From contig OW240915.1 in the NCBI GenBank assembly GCA_933207985.1, forward strand, positions 112,360,069-112,424,068: 64,000 bases of DNA. The letters run 5' to 3'. Made by a program: the position numbers and the translations under genes. Source of the stretch: Pelobates cultripes (taxonomy: Eukaryota; Chordata; Amphibia; Anura; Pelobatidae). Positions 24,390-35,484 of this stretch are shown here, piece by piece. Position 1 is the stretch's first letter; the number at the start of each line of letters is the position of its first letter. The notes under the pieces were generated by a model. That model was not told where the DNA came from. It did not search any database and saw only the letters and a list, made by a program, of their open reading frames with translations.

Positions 24390-25520
24390 TCATTTTGTAA
24401 GACTAATAAAAGGCATAAAATACAAATAAAAGTATTATAAACACAAGGAAAAAGAAAAGTGCTCAAAATACAAGAATACGTAATCTGGCCCTAAAATAGA
24501 GGGAGTAAAAGTATATATAAAATAAATATACAATAGATATAACCAAAATTATCAAATATCTAATAGATAGATCTAAAACTGGAAGGAGGGTCACCAATCC
24601 TCCCTAAGAAAACAGGTATATCAGTATCACTTATAAAAAATTAGCTGAAAGGGTTCCAGGAGCTAAAATCAATAACACAAAAAATATATATTAAATAAAA
24701 AGTGACTCAAGTTCAGATAAACTAGATTTGTTTGATAAGTCCAAAATTAATCCATGTATAAAAGCCAATTTTGTGAAGAATGATATAAATCCAATAGACT
24801 AAAGTCCACAAAATGCAGCATAATGATGATCACACTAAGCTGTGTATATAGATAATGCACAGTCATGGGACCATATTGCCAGTATTATATAATTCACTGA
24901 CGATCAGTAAATATGAAAAATAAAATAAAAAGGTTAAACCTAACTGTATAGGAGATAAAAAGCAACACAGTACTCAAACCAACTGCTTGCTAAAAAGCAC
25001 AAAAATAAATAAAAACAGAAAAAAGAGAAAAGGAAAATGCTTCTTAAAAATCCATACTCTTTAATGAAAATTAAGTAGAATAAAATAAATTCATAGACAC
25101 AAAATGAATCTGAATGAAAGCAAATAGTACCACCAATAGCTCAAGATGTTTTGCACTGGGGCCGTTTAGACAGTTCTCCTGGTGGATAGGATATGTGAGA
25201 GCTGCAGTTCTCGCTGTATGAGGTCCGCCGGTGAGGTCGGCGTGCGTTCAACACAGCGTTCCACCCAAAGCCTCACTCCTGGGTATGCTTCCACCGATGT
25301 CAGAGAGGAAAGATTTTCAGTGTCTCTTCATATGAAGATTGGCTCGTTCATTGAACTATTGAGCGTTGATAGTGGATCTGGGTCCTGAATAGCACCAGTC
25401 TGTGTGTTCTGCCTTACGCGATTTGTGAGGAAAGCCTCACTTCATCAGAGGCTTCAATAGCTGGCAGATACGCTTGAGGATACTTATATATCCAGTTAAA
25501 CAAAATACAATCATGATACA
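24390..25520 (-). mobile_element. Penelope-like terminal repeat remnant with hammerhead-like core
   Basis: On the minus strand, CTGATGA is followed by A, a 6-bp stem GTGAGG/CCTCAC with a four-base loop, and AAATCGCGT where a hammerhead has GAAACGCGT (25413-25449). The arrangement is the same as in the terminal repeats at 34578 and 38539. The A-rich stretch with GC-rich island (25140-25400) resembles the other Penelope-like repeats in this window. Boundaries are approximate. Confidence 0.5.
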
Positions 25521-26019
25521 TAACAAGCTACTTAAATTGTGGATCATTTATAAGAATGAGAACTGGATAAGAAAAGTAAGAAATAGTAAATAATAAGTAG
25601 TAAATAAAAAATGCAAGTAAAATTAATAACTGATGAAAAAATATATAAATAGAAGAGTAGAGAAATAGACATAATGAAATATACCAAGAACTATTTAACA
25701 ACAAGTTGAGATGGAAAATTATCAGAAAAGTATTGCAATAAAAATAAATATGTCAATATAGATATATGGCTATAAAATAAGATAAGATAAAGCAAATCAA
25801 ATAAAAAGTAAAATAAAAATAAAAAATAAAATGTAAAGAAATCATAAAAATACATATAAAGATAAAAATAAAAATGAATATAAATATACAAATATATTTT
25901 CTTAATTTTGTTGTTTAAAGAGGTTGATAGCTGTGATAATGTGAAGGATGAAGACAGTGGCCTTATTTACCTCTACACATTGATTTAAGGCTGCCCTAAG
26001 TCCCACTTAGTGGAGTTTA
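25521..26019. other. A/T-rich simple sequence, no gene
   Basis: Long purine-rich AT sequence (runs of AAATAAAAA). I see no coding feature. Confidence 0.5.

Positions 26020-26078
<59 letters not shown>
26020..26078. repeat. Compound (GT)n(TA)n microsatellite
   Basis: An array of GT repeats passes directly into TA repeats and back to GTGTGT. Confidence 0.9.
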
Positions 26079-26596
26079 ACATGTACTCATTTTGATGGCA
26101 ATAATCACGTCTGGAGGGATTGCAGACCTTGTCTGGCTTTTTTCACCAGTGCCAACATCACTACGCATCACCGGCATCAATAAGATAAGCCAGTGCAGAG
26201 TTGCCGACATCACTGTGATGCCGGTACCAAGTCACCAAAGTGGTGCCTTGTTCCTCTTTGCTGAGGAGATGGAGACTTTATTTGCTGATGTCACTACATG
26301 AGGCTGACATGTCCCTGCTCCCTTCACTCATCTACACCAACCACATGATGCCCAAGATACCCAGAGGGAGGGGTGAGTGAGAAGAAGGAGGAGGAAGGGG
26401 AGTGAGGGGAGGGGGGAAGATGTTGGAAAGATGGAGGACAGGATGGAAAGAAGGGATGGGGCCTGGTATTGGTATATACAAAATGCACATTTTGGGAGTG
26501 GAGGAAATTTGTGCAGGAGTTAGTCAGGCTAGGGAGAGAGGAGGCTAGCAAGAGCAGGGTCAGGCCAAGGCATATGTAATAGCTGCAAAATAAATA

Positions 26597-26842
26597 AATT
26601 GATGCCTAACAGTGGTGCAAGCATTATTTAGTTGCCATCAGCTGGAAAGGGCAATCTTTTGGTGCGGAAAAGTTGTTCAAGCATTAATCAGGTTGGCATC
26701 AGCTTGAAAAAGCAGTAATTGATGCCTGAAAGTTGTGCATGCATTATTTAGTTGCCATAGGCTGGGAAAAAGAAATAGTTTGGTGCCTGAGAGGGAAGTT
26801 TGGCATCAGCTGAAAAAGCAATAATGTGGTACCTGATAATGC
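26597..26842. repeat. 60-bp tandem repeat, four to five diverged units
   Basis: The motif GATGCCTGAAAGTTGTGCA-like...GCATCAGCTGAAAAAGCA restarts at 26601, 26661, 26721, 26781 and, truncated, 26829. The first three spacings are exactly 60 bases; the last unit is shorter. Units differ at many positions, so the array is old. Confidence 0.75.
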
Positions 26843-26859
26843 CACTACTACATATTAGA

Positions 26860-27240
26860 GATTAAGTTACGGCACACACATAAAAATACCACTTGTTACT
26901 TGACGCGTTCAGCTTATTTGCCTTCCTCAGAAGTGGTTGTGTTCTGCTATCCTCCATAGTTCTGTTTATAAATGGAAAAGTTTGGCGCCCTTTTCTTAAT
27001 TGGTTCCCATTGTGCCAATGGATACTTCTGTTTTCGTTATCATCCTGTTCCCGGCGCTTACACAGTTGTGCATCCTTGAGCATTGACGATATCGGCGTCA
27101 TGACGTCAGCCCAGAAGTATGGGCGCCATTCCGTTTTCTAACTTTCCCAGTTGTCAATACTTTCATAATGTAGGCGGTTATTAAGTCGCCATTTTATTGA
27201 AGTCCATTTTTACATAGATAAAGCAACGTTATAAAGGAAA
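26860..27240 (-). mobile_element. Penelope-like terminal repeat remnant
   Basis: On the minus strand CTGAGGA...GAACGCGTC (26902-26930) is a degraded hammerhead-like core. A perfect CRE-type palindrome TGACGTCA (27101-27108) lies 170 bases away, matching the CG-rich, CRE-like islands in the Penelope-like arms at 28260 and 34692. No coding part is attached. Confidence 0.4.
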
Positions 27241-27960
27241 AAGTTAAACTTTATCGATAATATAATAAATTGACTAAGTGTCTACTAAAAAAACTGAACA
27301 TACCCCATTTGCAATACCTTGGGTTGTCTATACTATTGCAAATGGTATGCCATCATGGGGGTAATTTTCATTCCTGGGCTACCGTATGGTCTCAAAGGCA
27401 ACATAACCAACCTGGTGAATTTCAATGTGAAAAAACTGAAATGCAAGCCTTATTATTGACTCAGTAAATTTTGAAAACACCATAAAACCTGTACATGAGG
27501 GGTACTGTTATACTCAGGAGACTTCGCTGAACACAAATATTAGTGTTTCAAAACAGTAAAACGTATCACAACAATTATATCGTTAGTGTAAGTGCCATTT
27601 GTGTGTGAAAAATGCAAAAAATTTCACTTTCACTGACGATATCATTGTTGTAATATATTTTACTGTTTTGAAACACTAATATTTGTGTTCAGGGAAATCT
27701 TCCAAGTAAAACGGTACCCCCCATGTACAGGTTTTATGGTGTCTTGGAAAGTTACAGGGTTAAATATAGTGCTAGCAAATTAAATTCCCTGAACTTTAAG
27801 CCTGGGATGTCAGGTCCTGCAAATTGTAATTAATAAAATTACCTAATTATGTAAAATTATGCGTAGAATTATTATATATATATATATATATATACGTGTG
27901 TATATATATATATATATATATGTATGGAATTTTTTGTAATTATTTTTATTTATATATAGG

Positions 27961-27999
<39 letters not shown>

Positions 28000-28008
<9 letters not shown>

Positions 28009-29046
28009 TCATAGAAAAAAGGTGCACTCACAGGACTTCTTCCATCAGTGATTTTATTCTAAGTTGTGCATTACATTCGTAATCTTCAATCAACGTTTCG
28101 ACCCCTAAAGGGTCTTTTTCAAGATCAATATAACAGTGAAATGAACATATATATATAGGTAGATAAATGAAATAATCACTTACCCAACAGGTGTGTGGAG
28201 ATGAACTCCCGCCCGGCCGCCCGAAACCCGGAAGTGAGTAGGTGCGACCACGTGACTAAGCGTGATGACGCGTGTCGCAAGTGTCGTTGCTAGGCAACGT
28301 AAACAAATCCTTCGTGATTATTTATTTTACTACGAGCTCAAAGACAGCTCGAAGAGAGAACATCAAATTGTGTGCCAAGTGCCCAGTGAATTTAAAATAA
28401 GTCCTAAACCAAAAGGACACCCAAAAGTTTATAAACAATACCAAGAAGAGGAATATATACAATATGGCCATCTGAGACTATAGACTGACAGCATACACCA
28501 GCTAAACTGTATACAGATGATACAGCAAGTGCTACTAATGTGCAAATTTATGTTAATCAAAAATAAACCTAATGCCAAATAACTCTGGAAATATAAACTG
28601 TCAGAAAAAATATTCAATCTCATAGCACAATGAAATAATTATGTGAAAATCTATACACAACCACTAGTATAGAGCAAGCTGAATGTCTATTTATGTTACT
28701 AAAAAACACATTATGCAGAAAATTACCATAAAATTAGTGCTGTTATTACTACTAAATTTATAGCAGAATCTAGCCTTAAACATTAGTGAATAACTTATAT
28801 GGCAATATTATCCATATTCCTTAACAATAGAGCAACCTGTTATAATAAGGGACTAAAAATGTATTTTGGAAATCTATATTATACCCAGACTAAACATTTG
28901 ATACATCTATCCTCCAAATAAATACATTGGCAACATCGGAGATATAGTATCTACTACTAACGTGCACAAGTATAACATGCAATAATTACCAATATATCAG
29001 ATTCAATAACCAAACCATATTACATTGTTTGATTAAATAACCTGCA
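28000..29046 (-). repeat. Penelope-like element 1, left inverted arm (pLTR)
   Basis: Inverted copy of 30290-31341. It carries GGGTCTTTTTCAAGATC...AACGTTTCGACC (28090-28135), a relic of a hammerhead core with a perfect GACCC/GGGTC stem II on the minus strand. It also holds a CG-rich island with the RFX-type palindrome GTTGCTAGGCAAC (28286-28298). Confidence 0.9.
28286..28298. promoter_or_regulatory. RFX X-box-like palindrome in pLTR
   Basis: GTTGCTAGGCAAC fits the X-box bound by RFX factors. It lies 12 bases from a TGACGCG half-CRE (28265-28271). The inverted arm repeats it at 31038-31050. A promoter role is an inference. Confidence 0.4.
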
Positions 29047-29089
29047 GATCAGAATAAATCATATCTAAATCCAATTAATCATGTCCAAT

Positions 29090-30307
29090 TCATAAGAACA
29101 TCGAATACGTATTATATTCATTCAAACATCTGGGAGTAACTGTATCCAGAGCAAAAATCCAATATGCTTCCCTTTGGAGCAATGTTCTAGATCTGTCACC
29201 CCCTCGAGGTAAAGGGGGGACATGATCTATAGCCATGAATTTCAATGTGGGAAGTCTGTGTGAAGCCGCCAGATAATGTTTGGCTACTGGTTTGTCCGTT
29301 TTTAAATCTCTAAAGGCTGTCATGATGCCAGATCTATGGCCTCGGATGCGATCACGAAGAGTGAGATCCGTCTTCCCTACATAGGATAACCCGCAAGGAC
29401 AGGTAATAAGATAAATCACATGATCTGTAGTGCATGTGATGTGATGTGAAATTTTCATTCTTTTTCCACTATGAGGGTGAGCGAACGTGTTCCCAGAGAC
29501 CATATGACTGCACGTAACACAACCGCTACATCTGTAGCATCCAGGCTTCTTGTGTATTATTTTTCTCTGGTAACTTTGTATGGGATCATTGCGGATTAGA
29601 ATATCTCTTAGATTTCTATTTCTTCTGTAGCTGATAATAGGTTTCCTGTTGAAAATAGGAGGTAGAAGTTTGTCCGAATTGAGTATATCCCAGTGTTTGT
29701 CAATAGATTTACGAATTTGTGTGGTACCTGTATGGTAAGTGAGAGGTAGGTAAATTTTAGGTGGATCTGAGTTAGGTTTAACTTGTATGTTGTTTTTCTC
29801 CTGTGTCCATTTCTCAATGGCACGGGATTTTGCTTTCTCCAATGTTTGAATCTGGTACCCTCTTTCTTGAAACCTAAGGGTCATTTCTTGTAGTTGTATT
29901 TCTCGTTTTTTCTTATCACTATTATATCGTAAAACCCGCATGTACTGGGATATAGGCAAAGCATCTTTAAAATGTTGTGGGTGATAACTATTGCTTGAGA
30001 GAAGAGTATTTCTATCTGTGCTTTTGCGATGGAGTGTATGACCAAGTTTATTTCCATCTTTATATATGGTGACGTCCAAAAAGGGTATTTCTTTCTCACT
30101 GTATACCAGTGTAAATTTAACTGGTGACTTCAGATTATTAAGATGGAGTACCATGTCTTCCAGTTCTTTAGATGGCCCTTTCCATATAATGAATACGTCA
30201 TCAACAAAGCGATAATAGGCCAGAATCTTGGTCTGAGTTGGTTTTAAAATGTGCCGTTGTTCAAATTGGAACATATAGGCATTGGCATATGCAGGTTATT
30301 TAATCAA
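29090..30307 (-). pseudogene. Penelope-like RT/GIY-YIG endonuclease, 5'-truncated, frame intact
   Basis: The frame is open for about 405 codons from the arm boundary. It starts PAYANAYMFQFEQRH, inside RT motif 4, and has the catalytic RFVDDVFIIW. A thumb/linker region follows, then the Cys motif CYRCSGCVTC and the GIY-YIG nuclease core VIYLITCPCGLSYVGKT with RDRIRGHRSG and the downstream REAYWIFALDT. Penelope-like elements use this RT and nuclease for target-primed insertion. The fingers and early palm motifs are missing, so the protein cannot be complete. The lack of stops or frameshifts in what remains agrees with a young insertion. Confidence 0.92.
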
Positions 30308-31341
30308 ACAATGTAATATGGTTTGGTTATTGAATCTGATATATTGGTAATTATTGCATGTTATACTTGTGCACGTTAGTAGTAGATACTATATCTCCGA
30401 TGTTGCCAATGTATTTATTTGGAGGATAGATGTATCAAATGTTTAGTCTGGGTATAATATAGATTTCCAAAATACATTTTTAGTCCCTTATTATAACAGG
30501 TTGCTCTATTGTTAAGGAATATGGATAATATTGCCATATAAGTTATTCACTAATGTTTAAGGCTAGATTCTGCTATAAATTTAGTAGTAATAACAGCACT
30601 AATTTTATGGTAATTTTCTGCATAATGTGTTTTTTAGTAACATAAATAGACATTCAGCTTGCTCTATACTAGTGGTTGTGTATAGATTTTCACATAATTA
30701 TTTCATTGTGCTATGAGATTGAATATTTTTTCTGACAGTTTATATTTCCAGAGTTATTTGGCATTAGGTTTATTTTTGATTAACATAAATTTGCACATTA
30801 GTAGCACTTGCTGTATCATCTGTATACAGTTTAGCTGGTGTATGCTGTCAGTCTATAGTCTCAGATGGCCATATTGTATATATTCCTCTTCTTGGTATTG
30901 TTTATAAACTTTTGGGTGTCCTTTTGGTTTAGGACTTATTTTAAATTCACTGGGCACTTGGCACACAATTTGATGTTCTCTCTTCGAGCTGTCTTTGAGC
31001 TCGTAGTAAAATAAATAATCACGAAGGATTTGTTTACGTTGCCTAGCAACGACACTTGCGACACGCGTCATCACGCTTAGTCACGTGGTCGCACCTACTC
31101 ACTTCCGGGTTTCGGGCGGCCGGGCGGGAGTTCATCTCCACACACCTGTTGGGTAAGTGATTATTTCATTTATCTACCTATATATATATGTTCATTTCAC
31201 TGTTATATTGATCTTGAAAAAGACCCTTTAGGGGTCGAAACGTTGATTGAAGATTACGAATGTAATGCACAACTTAGAATAAAATCACTGATGGAAGAAG
31301 TCCTGTGAGTGCACCTTTTTTCTATGAAAAATATATATATT
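30290..31341 (+). repeat. Penelope-like element 1, right inverted arm (pLTR)
   Basis: Inverted copy of the left arm. It abuts the truncated coding frame directly at TGCAGGTTATTTAATC (30290) and contains the GAAACGTT core relic (31237-31244) and the X-box (31038-31050). Confidence 0.9.
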
Positions 31342-32166
31342 CACGCTGAGGTTTGCACCCAGGCAAAGATATCAAAGAAAAAAAGAAAAAAGTTTTTAAT
31401 GGGTGAGTGCCAAGAGTATTTTTGTATATATATATATATATATATTATTTCGTTGAACGTGTATTTTAAATATTTTAAAATACAGTTAGAATGAAATTAC
31501 ATATGTGTGTGTATATATATATAGATATATATATATATATATCTATATATATATATTTATTTATTTTTGTATATATTTTTTTTATAATTTTATATTTTTA
31601 TATATTTACATATTTATTTATTTTATATTATATATAAATATATATATATATTTAATCAAAATCATTGTACGTGTACTTTGATATGAATTTATATATAATT
31701 ATATATATTAATATTAAAATACACTCAGACAGTGTATGTATAATTATGTGTGTATATGTGTGTATATATATATGTAGATCATATATATACTAAATATATA
31801 TATGATCTAAGTATATATTATTAAATTTTACACTGTTTTAACATGTTTTATTATTTTCAGACAGCAGGGGGAGTACCTGTCATTACAGGCACTCCCCCTG
31901 CTGGCAATGCCTTGGACGGCTATGTCGTCCATGTAATCGTGAGGTCCTCGCAAGGACCTCGTGATCACATGGCCCAGAGGGGCCGAAGAGGACCGAGGGG
32001 GACTCCCTTGGCTCCCAGGTAAGTCCCAATACCGCGATCGCCAGCGTGGGATCGCCGGCGACCAGGTAAGTACATAGGAAGCCAGGGATGTTCTATGCCG
32101 ACCTCCGGCGTTTAGAGCCGGTTCCCTAAGGACGGCAGAGAATGTCCCCCGTCCTTAAGGGGTTAA

Positions 32167-32850
32167 AGATTTAAGGAAAATAAAACTGATCACAAAATAT
32201 AAAAATAACCTCGCAAAGCAGGAAAGTGAGGCTCTGAAAGTTTTAAAGAAATACACCTCCATTGTTATTAAACCTGCTGGTAAAGGGGGGAGGTTAGTAA
32301 TATGGCAGAAGGAAAAATACATTTTAAAGAGATTTATAACCAATTAAAAGATACAGAAACCTACCTTTCAAAAAGTCCATTGGAAGATATACAAATTTAA
32401 TTTAGAACATTGGATAAGGGTCTGGATAAGGGTCTGAAAGAATGGATTTTAAATAAAAGAGAATATGAATTTTTAAATGTAAAATTTCAGAGAATTCCTG
32501 TTTCATATATTTTACCTAAGGTCCATAAAGATGTAAATAACCTACCGGGGAGACTCAGGAATTGGCTCTCCTTTATCCCCTTTATCACAATTTTTAGATC
32601 AATTTTTTCATCAATTTTTACAAGGCCCGGTATAAAGGTATCCATCCTATTTAAAATACACAATGAGTCTATTGTAGATTTTAAGTGATTTTAAGTGGGA
32701 AGATGATTTTTTAAATGGCCACATGCATGTCAGTAGCCTCTACACTATAATTCAACATAATAAAGGTTGCGAGGCTACTAGACATTTTTTAAACAAGTTT
32801 GAAGACATGGATATGACCCAAGTCTATTTTTTAATTGAAGGCATACAAAT
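32167..32850 (+). pseudogene. Penelope-like element 3, RT fragment
   Basis: Pieces in broken frames read SEALKVLKKYTSIVIKPAGK (about 32230-32285), FQRIPVSYILPKVHKDVNN (32485-32545) and MHVSSLYTIIQHNKG (32723-32770). These match the conserved N-terminal RT motifs of Penelope-like elements (VI+PADKGG, LPKVHK, DV+SLYT). The fragment begins right after the terminal TTAA of the neighbouring palindromic element and ends where Tc1 sequence starts at about 32851. Confidence 0.8.
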
Positions 32851-32966
32851 GATCCTCACCATGAATGATAATGCACGGCCACATGTTGCAAGGATCTGTA
32901 CACAAGTCCTGGAAGCTGAAAACATCCCAGTTCTTGCATGGCCAGCATACTCACTGGACATGTAAC
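32851..32966 (+). pseudogene. Tc1-type transposon C, left fragment
   Basis: The frame MNDNARPHVARICTQVLEAE...VLAWPAY matches the catalytic region of Tc1 element A. It begins in mid-transposase, so the left end of this element is lost. It stops at CATGTAAC, the target site of the hAT-type insertion. Confidence 0.85.
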
Positions 32967-33889
32967 TAGAGTTGAGCGGACACCTGGATGTTCGAGTCTG
33001 GTGGGTTCGGCCGAACTTTGAAAAAAGTCTGGGTTCGGGCTAGAACTTGACCCCAAACTTGACCCCAAACTCAAACCCCATTGAAGTCAATGGGGACCCG
33101 AACTTTTGGGCACAAAATGGCTCTAAAGGGCTGCAAAAGAAAGTAAAATGGGGGTAAGAGTAGGACAAGTGCCCTGCAAACAAATGTGGATAGGGAAATC
33201 ACTTAACAATAACAAAATAAGCAGCTGCTTAGTAGATAACTCCCTAATTCCCACGGTATTAGGGAGCTATCTACCAAAAGGCTGAAAGACCTAAATTGGT
33301 CACCTAAATTGGTCTTTCAGCCACATTTACTAATACTAAGTAAAGATTACTTAGTATTAGTAAATTCAGCCCCGAATCACTATACCGCGAGTAGGGGCGT
33401 GTCCAGTGGCTGCTCACTGTAAAAAAAAAACAAAAAAAATACCTATTGCCCCCACCCCTGTGTGACGGGTGGGGGCCCTAAAACCCCAAACCCCTAGTCA
33501 CACCCCTCACCCCCAAAAAATTACCCCTACCTCCGTCATCCTAAAAATAATGAGGGGGGACCCGTGTCTAAATACCTGTTAAAAAAAAAATAGACTTACC
33601 ATTTGATGTCTTCTTTCTTCTAAAATCTTCTTTTTTCAGCCCCAAAAAAGGCCAAATAAAAATCCAAAATAACCGAGGCAAAAAACAAAAAGAGCGCCAA
33701 AAAAAAAATCCTTCTTCACCCATGGAGGGCTCCGCGCAGATTGAGCTCTGCAGGGCGAGGGAAAGTTTATAAAGCCTTGCCCCGCCCTGTAATTAGGCTC
33801 AAAACACTCTGATTGATGGGTTTAAGCAATCCAATCAGAGTGCTTTGACAGGTAAATGAAGAAACTGACAGGTAAGTCTCTACATTTAC

Positions 33890-34165
33890 CTGTCACAGCA
33901 CTCTGATTGATTGACTTGAAATCCACCAATCAGAGTGCTCTGTGTCATTTTACACAGCGTGGGAAAGTTCTTTGGAATTTTCCCACGCTGTGTAATTTGA
34001 CTCATAACACTCTGATTGGTTACTTAATCCACAAATCACAGTGCTCTGTGTCATTTTACACAGCGTGGGAAAATTCCAAATAACTTTCCCACACTGTGTA
34101 AAATGACACAGAGCACTCTGATTTGTGGATTTCAAGCCAACGAATCAGAGTGCTGAGACAGGTAA
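33890..34165. repeat. Nested inverted repeats in the hAT-type element
   Basis: TTTTACACAGCGTGGGAAA and its complement TTTCCCACACTGTGTAAAA recur four times in alternating orientation, with AATCAGAGTGCTCTG blocks between. This could fold into strong hairpins. Confidence 0.8.
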
Positions 34166-34577
34166 ATGTAGAGACTTAAAATATACAAACTAACAGGGCG
34201 CCACAGTCACTAAATCGGTATATATGAGGGAAAGAACAGTATACATAAATATATATGAGATATCTGTTGTCTAGATAAAAATAGTAGTTTATTGATACAA
34301 GATTATAAAATGATAAAATTAAAGCACAATAATAAGTTCCAAAACATATAAGCAGGAACCCATAGGTATGGAAGCTCACTGATACATAATGCTAAACTGG
34401 GCAATAAAGTGCAAATGCTAAAGTGCAAATGCTCAAGTGCAAAGTACTAATACAAAAAGTGCACCAAGCCAATGACACGTATACATACGATAGCCCAAAG
34501 AATAAATGTAAACAATCAGCACACATAGACAATAAAGCCGCTGATACCACAATGCAGGGTCCCAGATAGTGCTCAGT

Positions 34578-34613
34578 GCTCAACGCGTTTCGTCGTCAGG
34601 CTTCCTCAGGAGC
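34578..34613 (-). ncRNA. Hammerhead-ribozyme-like motif in left pLTR of Penelope-like element 2
   Basis: On the minus strand: GCTC, core CTGAGGA, AGCCTGACGAC, core GAAA, CGCG, TT, GAGC. GCTC and GAGC pair as stem I, and A-CGCG-U can form the minimal stem III typical of Penelope-like hammerheads. CTGAGGA fits CUGANGA. Stem II is weak in this copy, and one extra A separates the core from it, so activity is doubtful. Confidence 0.5.
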
Positions 34614-34691
34614 TTCTTCCTTCTTCTTCCATCTTCCTCCTTTTAAATCCGCCGGTCCGTCTACCGGCTTCCGTGATTGCGCATGCGTCCA

Positions 34692-34727
34692 TGCGTCATC
34701 ACGCATAACGTCATACGTCATGACGCA
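34692..34727. promoter_or_regulatory. Cluster of CRE-like half-sites in left pLTR
   Basis: Three or more TGACG/CGTCA motifs lie within 36 bases (TGCGTCATCACG, AACGTCATACG, TCATGACGCA). The right arm of the same element has lost this island. A promoter role is an inference. Confidence 0.3.
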
Positions 34728-35484
34728 TATGTGGTCGCTATGCGCATGCGCAACCACAGTGAACCGCAAAAAACTTTATTGTTCGTGTACACGGTGGCAT
34801 TGAGAGCGATCTACAAAAAGAACGCTCTACAAAAGTGCAGACCGAGTTTACAAAGCCTGCCTACCCCACTACTAACCCCTAACAGAAAAATACTAAATTT
34901 AAAAGGGGGAAATATAAATTAGAAAAGTGGGCAAAAGGAGGGGAAAAAAGGAGGAGTTCTACTAAAGATGAAATATATGTAAAACTGTAAATAAAAAAAG
35001 AATGTCAATAAAAAATATGTAATATATATTATATTAAGGATGATAGAAAAAAATGAGTCTATTTATATTTCCACAGTATCCATCATAGTAAGAATATACA
35101 TGAATCTTACAATAATAAAACATCTATATAATAATAATAGCAATATAGATGTACATAAATGAAAAAACGTATCAAGATATGGGCAAATAAATATTCATCA
35201 AATTTTATAAGAGTAGAAGTAAATACAGAAATGTGAACATGAAAATATATATATACAAAAGTATATATAAATAAAAGTAATGATAATAGTAGTAAAATGA
35301 AGGCATATAAGTTCAAATAAAATACAATATCCACATATAAATATCTTATTAGAATATGTGATAAAAGAAAATTAATATGAGATACATATAAAATATATAA
35401 AAGATATATATGTCCATATAGAACAGATAAAAATATAAACATATAAAAAAATATAAAAAGAGGTAAAAATAAATCACCATACAA

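Larger units (their letters stand above)
28000..31420 (-). mobile_element. Penelope-like element 1 with 1-kb inverted terminal repeats
   Basis: Two arms (28000-29046 and 30290-31341) are inverted copies flanking a minus-strand reverse transcriptase/GIY-YIG frame. From GGTGCAC (28021) to the inner boundary the arms have equal length (1026 bases each) and encode the same short open frames, so they are nearly identical. About 80 bases of unique tail (31342-31420) follow the right arm. The coding region begins inside the RT domain, so this is a 5'-truncated copy. Similar arms imply a recent insertion. Confidence 0.88.
27265..32166. mobile_element. TTAA palindromic transposon, copy 4, invaded by Penelope-like element 1
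   Basis: The left part (27265-27999) starts inside the GACTAAGTG...CTACTAAAA module and so lacks the left terminus. The right part (31421-32166) has the AT core, the GC-rich block (31860-32050) and the terminal CGTCCTTAAGGGGTTAA. Between them lies a Penelope-like element (28000-31420) inserted in a TA-rich tract. Confidence 0.8.

Noticed and set aside
28429..28623. 64-codon frame repeated exactly at 30713-30907
   Set aside because: It is the same arm sequence read twice in the inverted terminal repeats; low-complexity composition and no homology recognised.
35107..35484. 125-codon Tyr/Phe/Leu-rich frame, and its inverted twin at 38041-38415
   Set aside because: Both are translations of AT-rich Penelope-like arm sequence. 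The same protein appears in both arms because the arms are inverted copies. No domain or start context supports a membrane protein.
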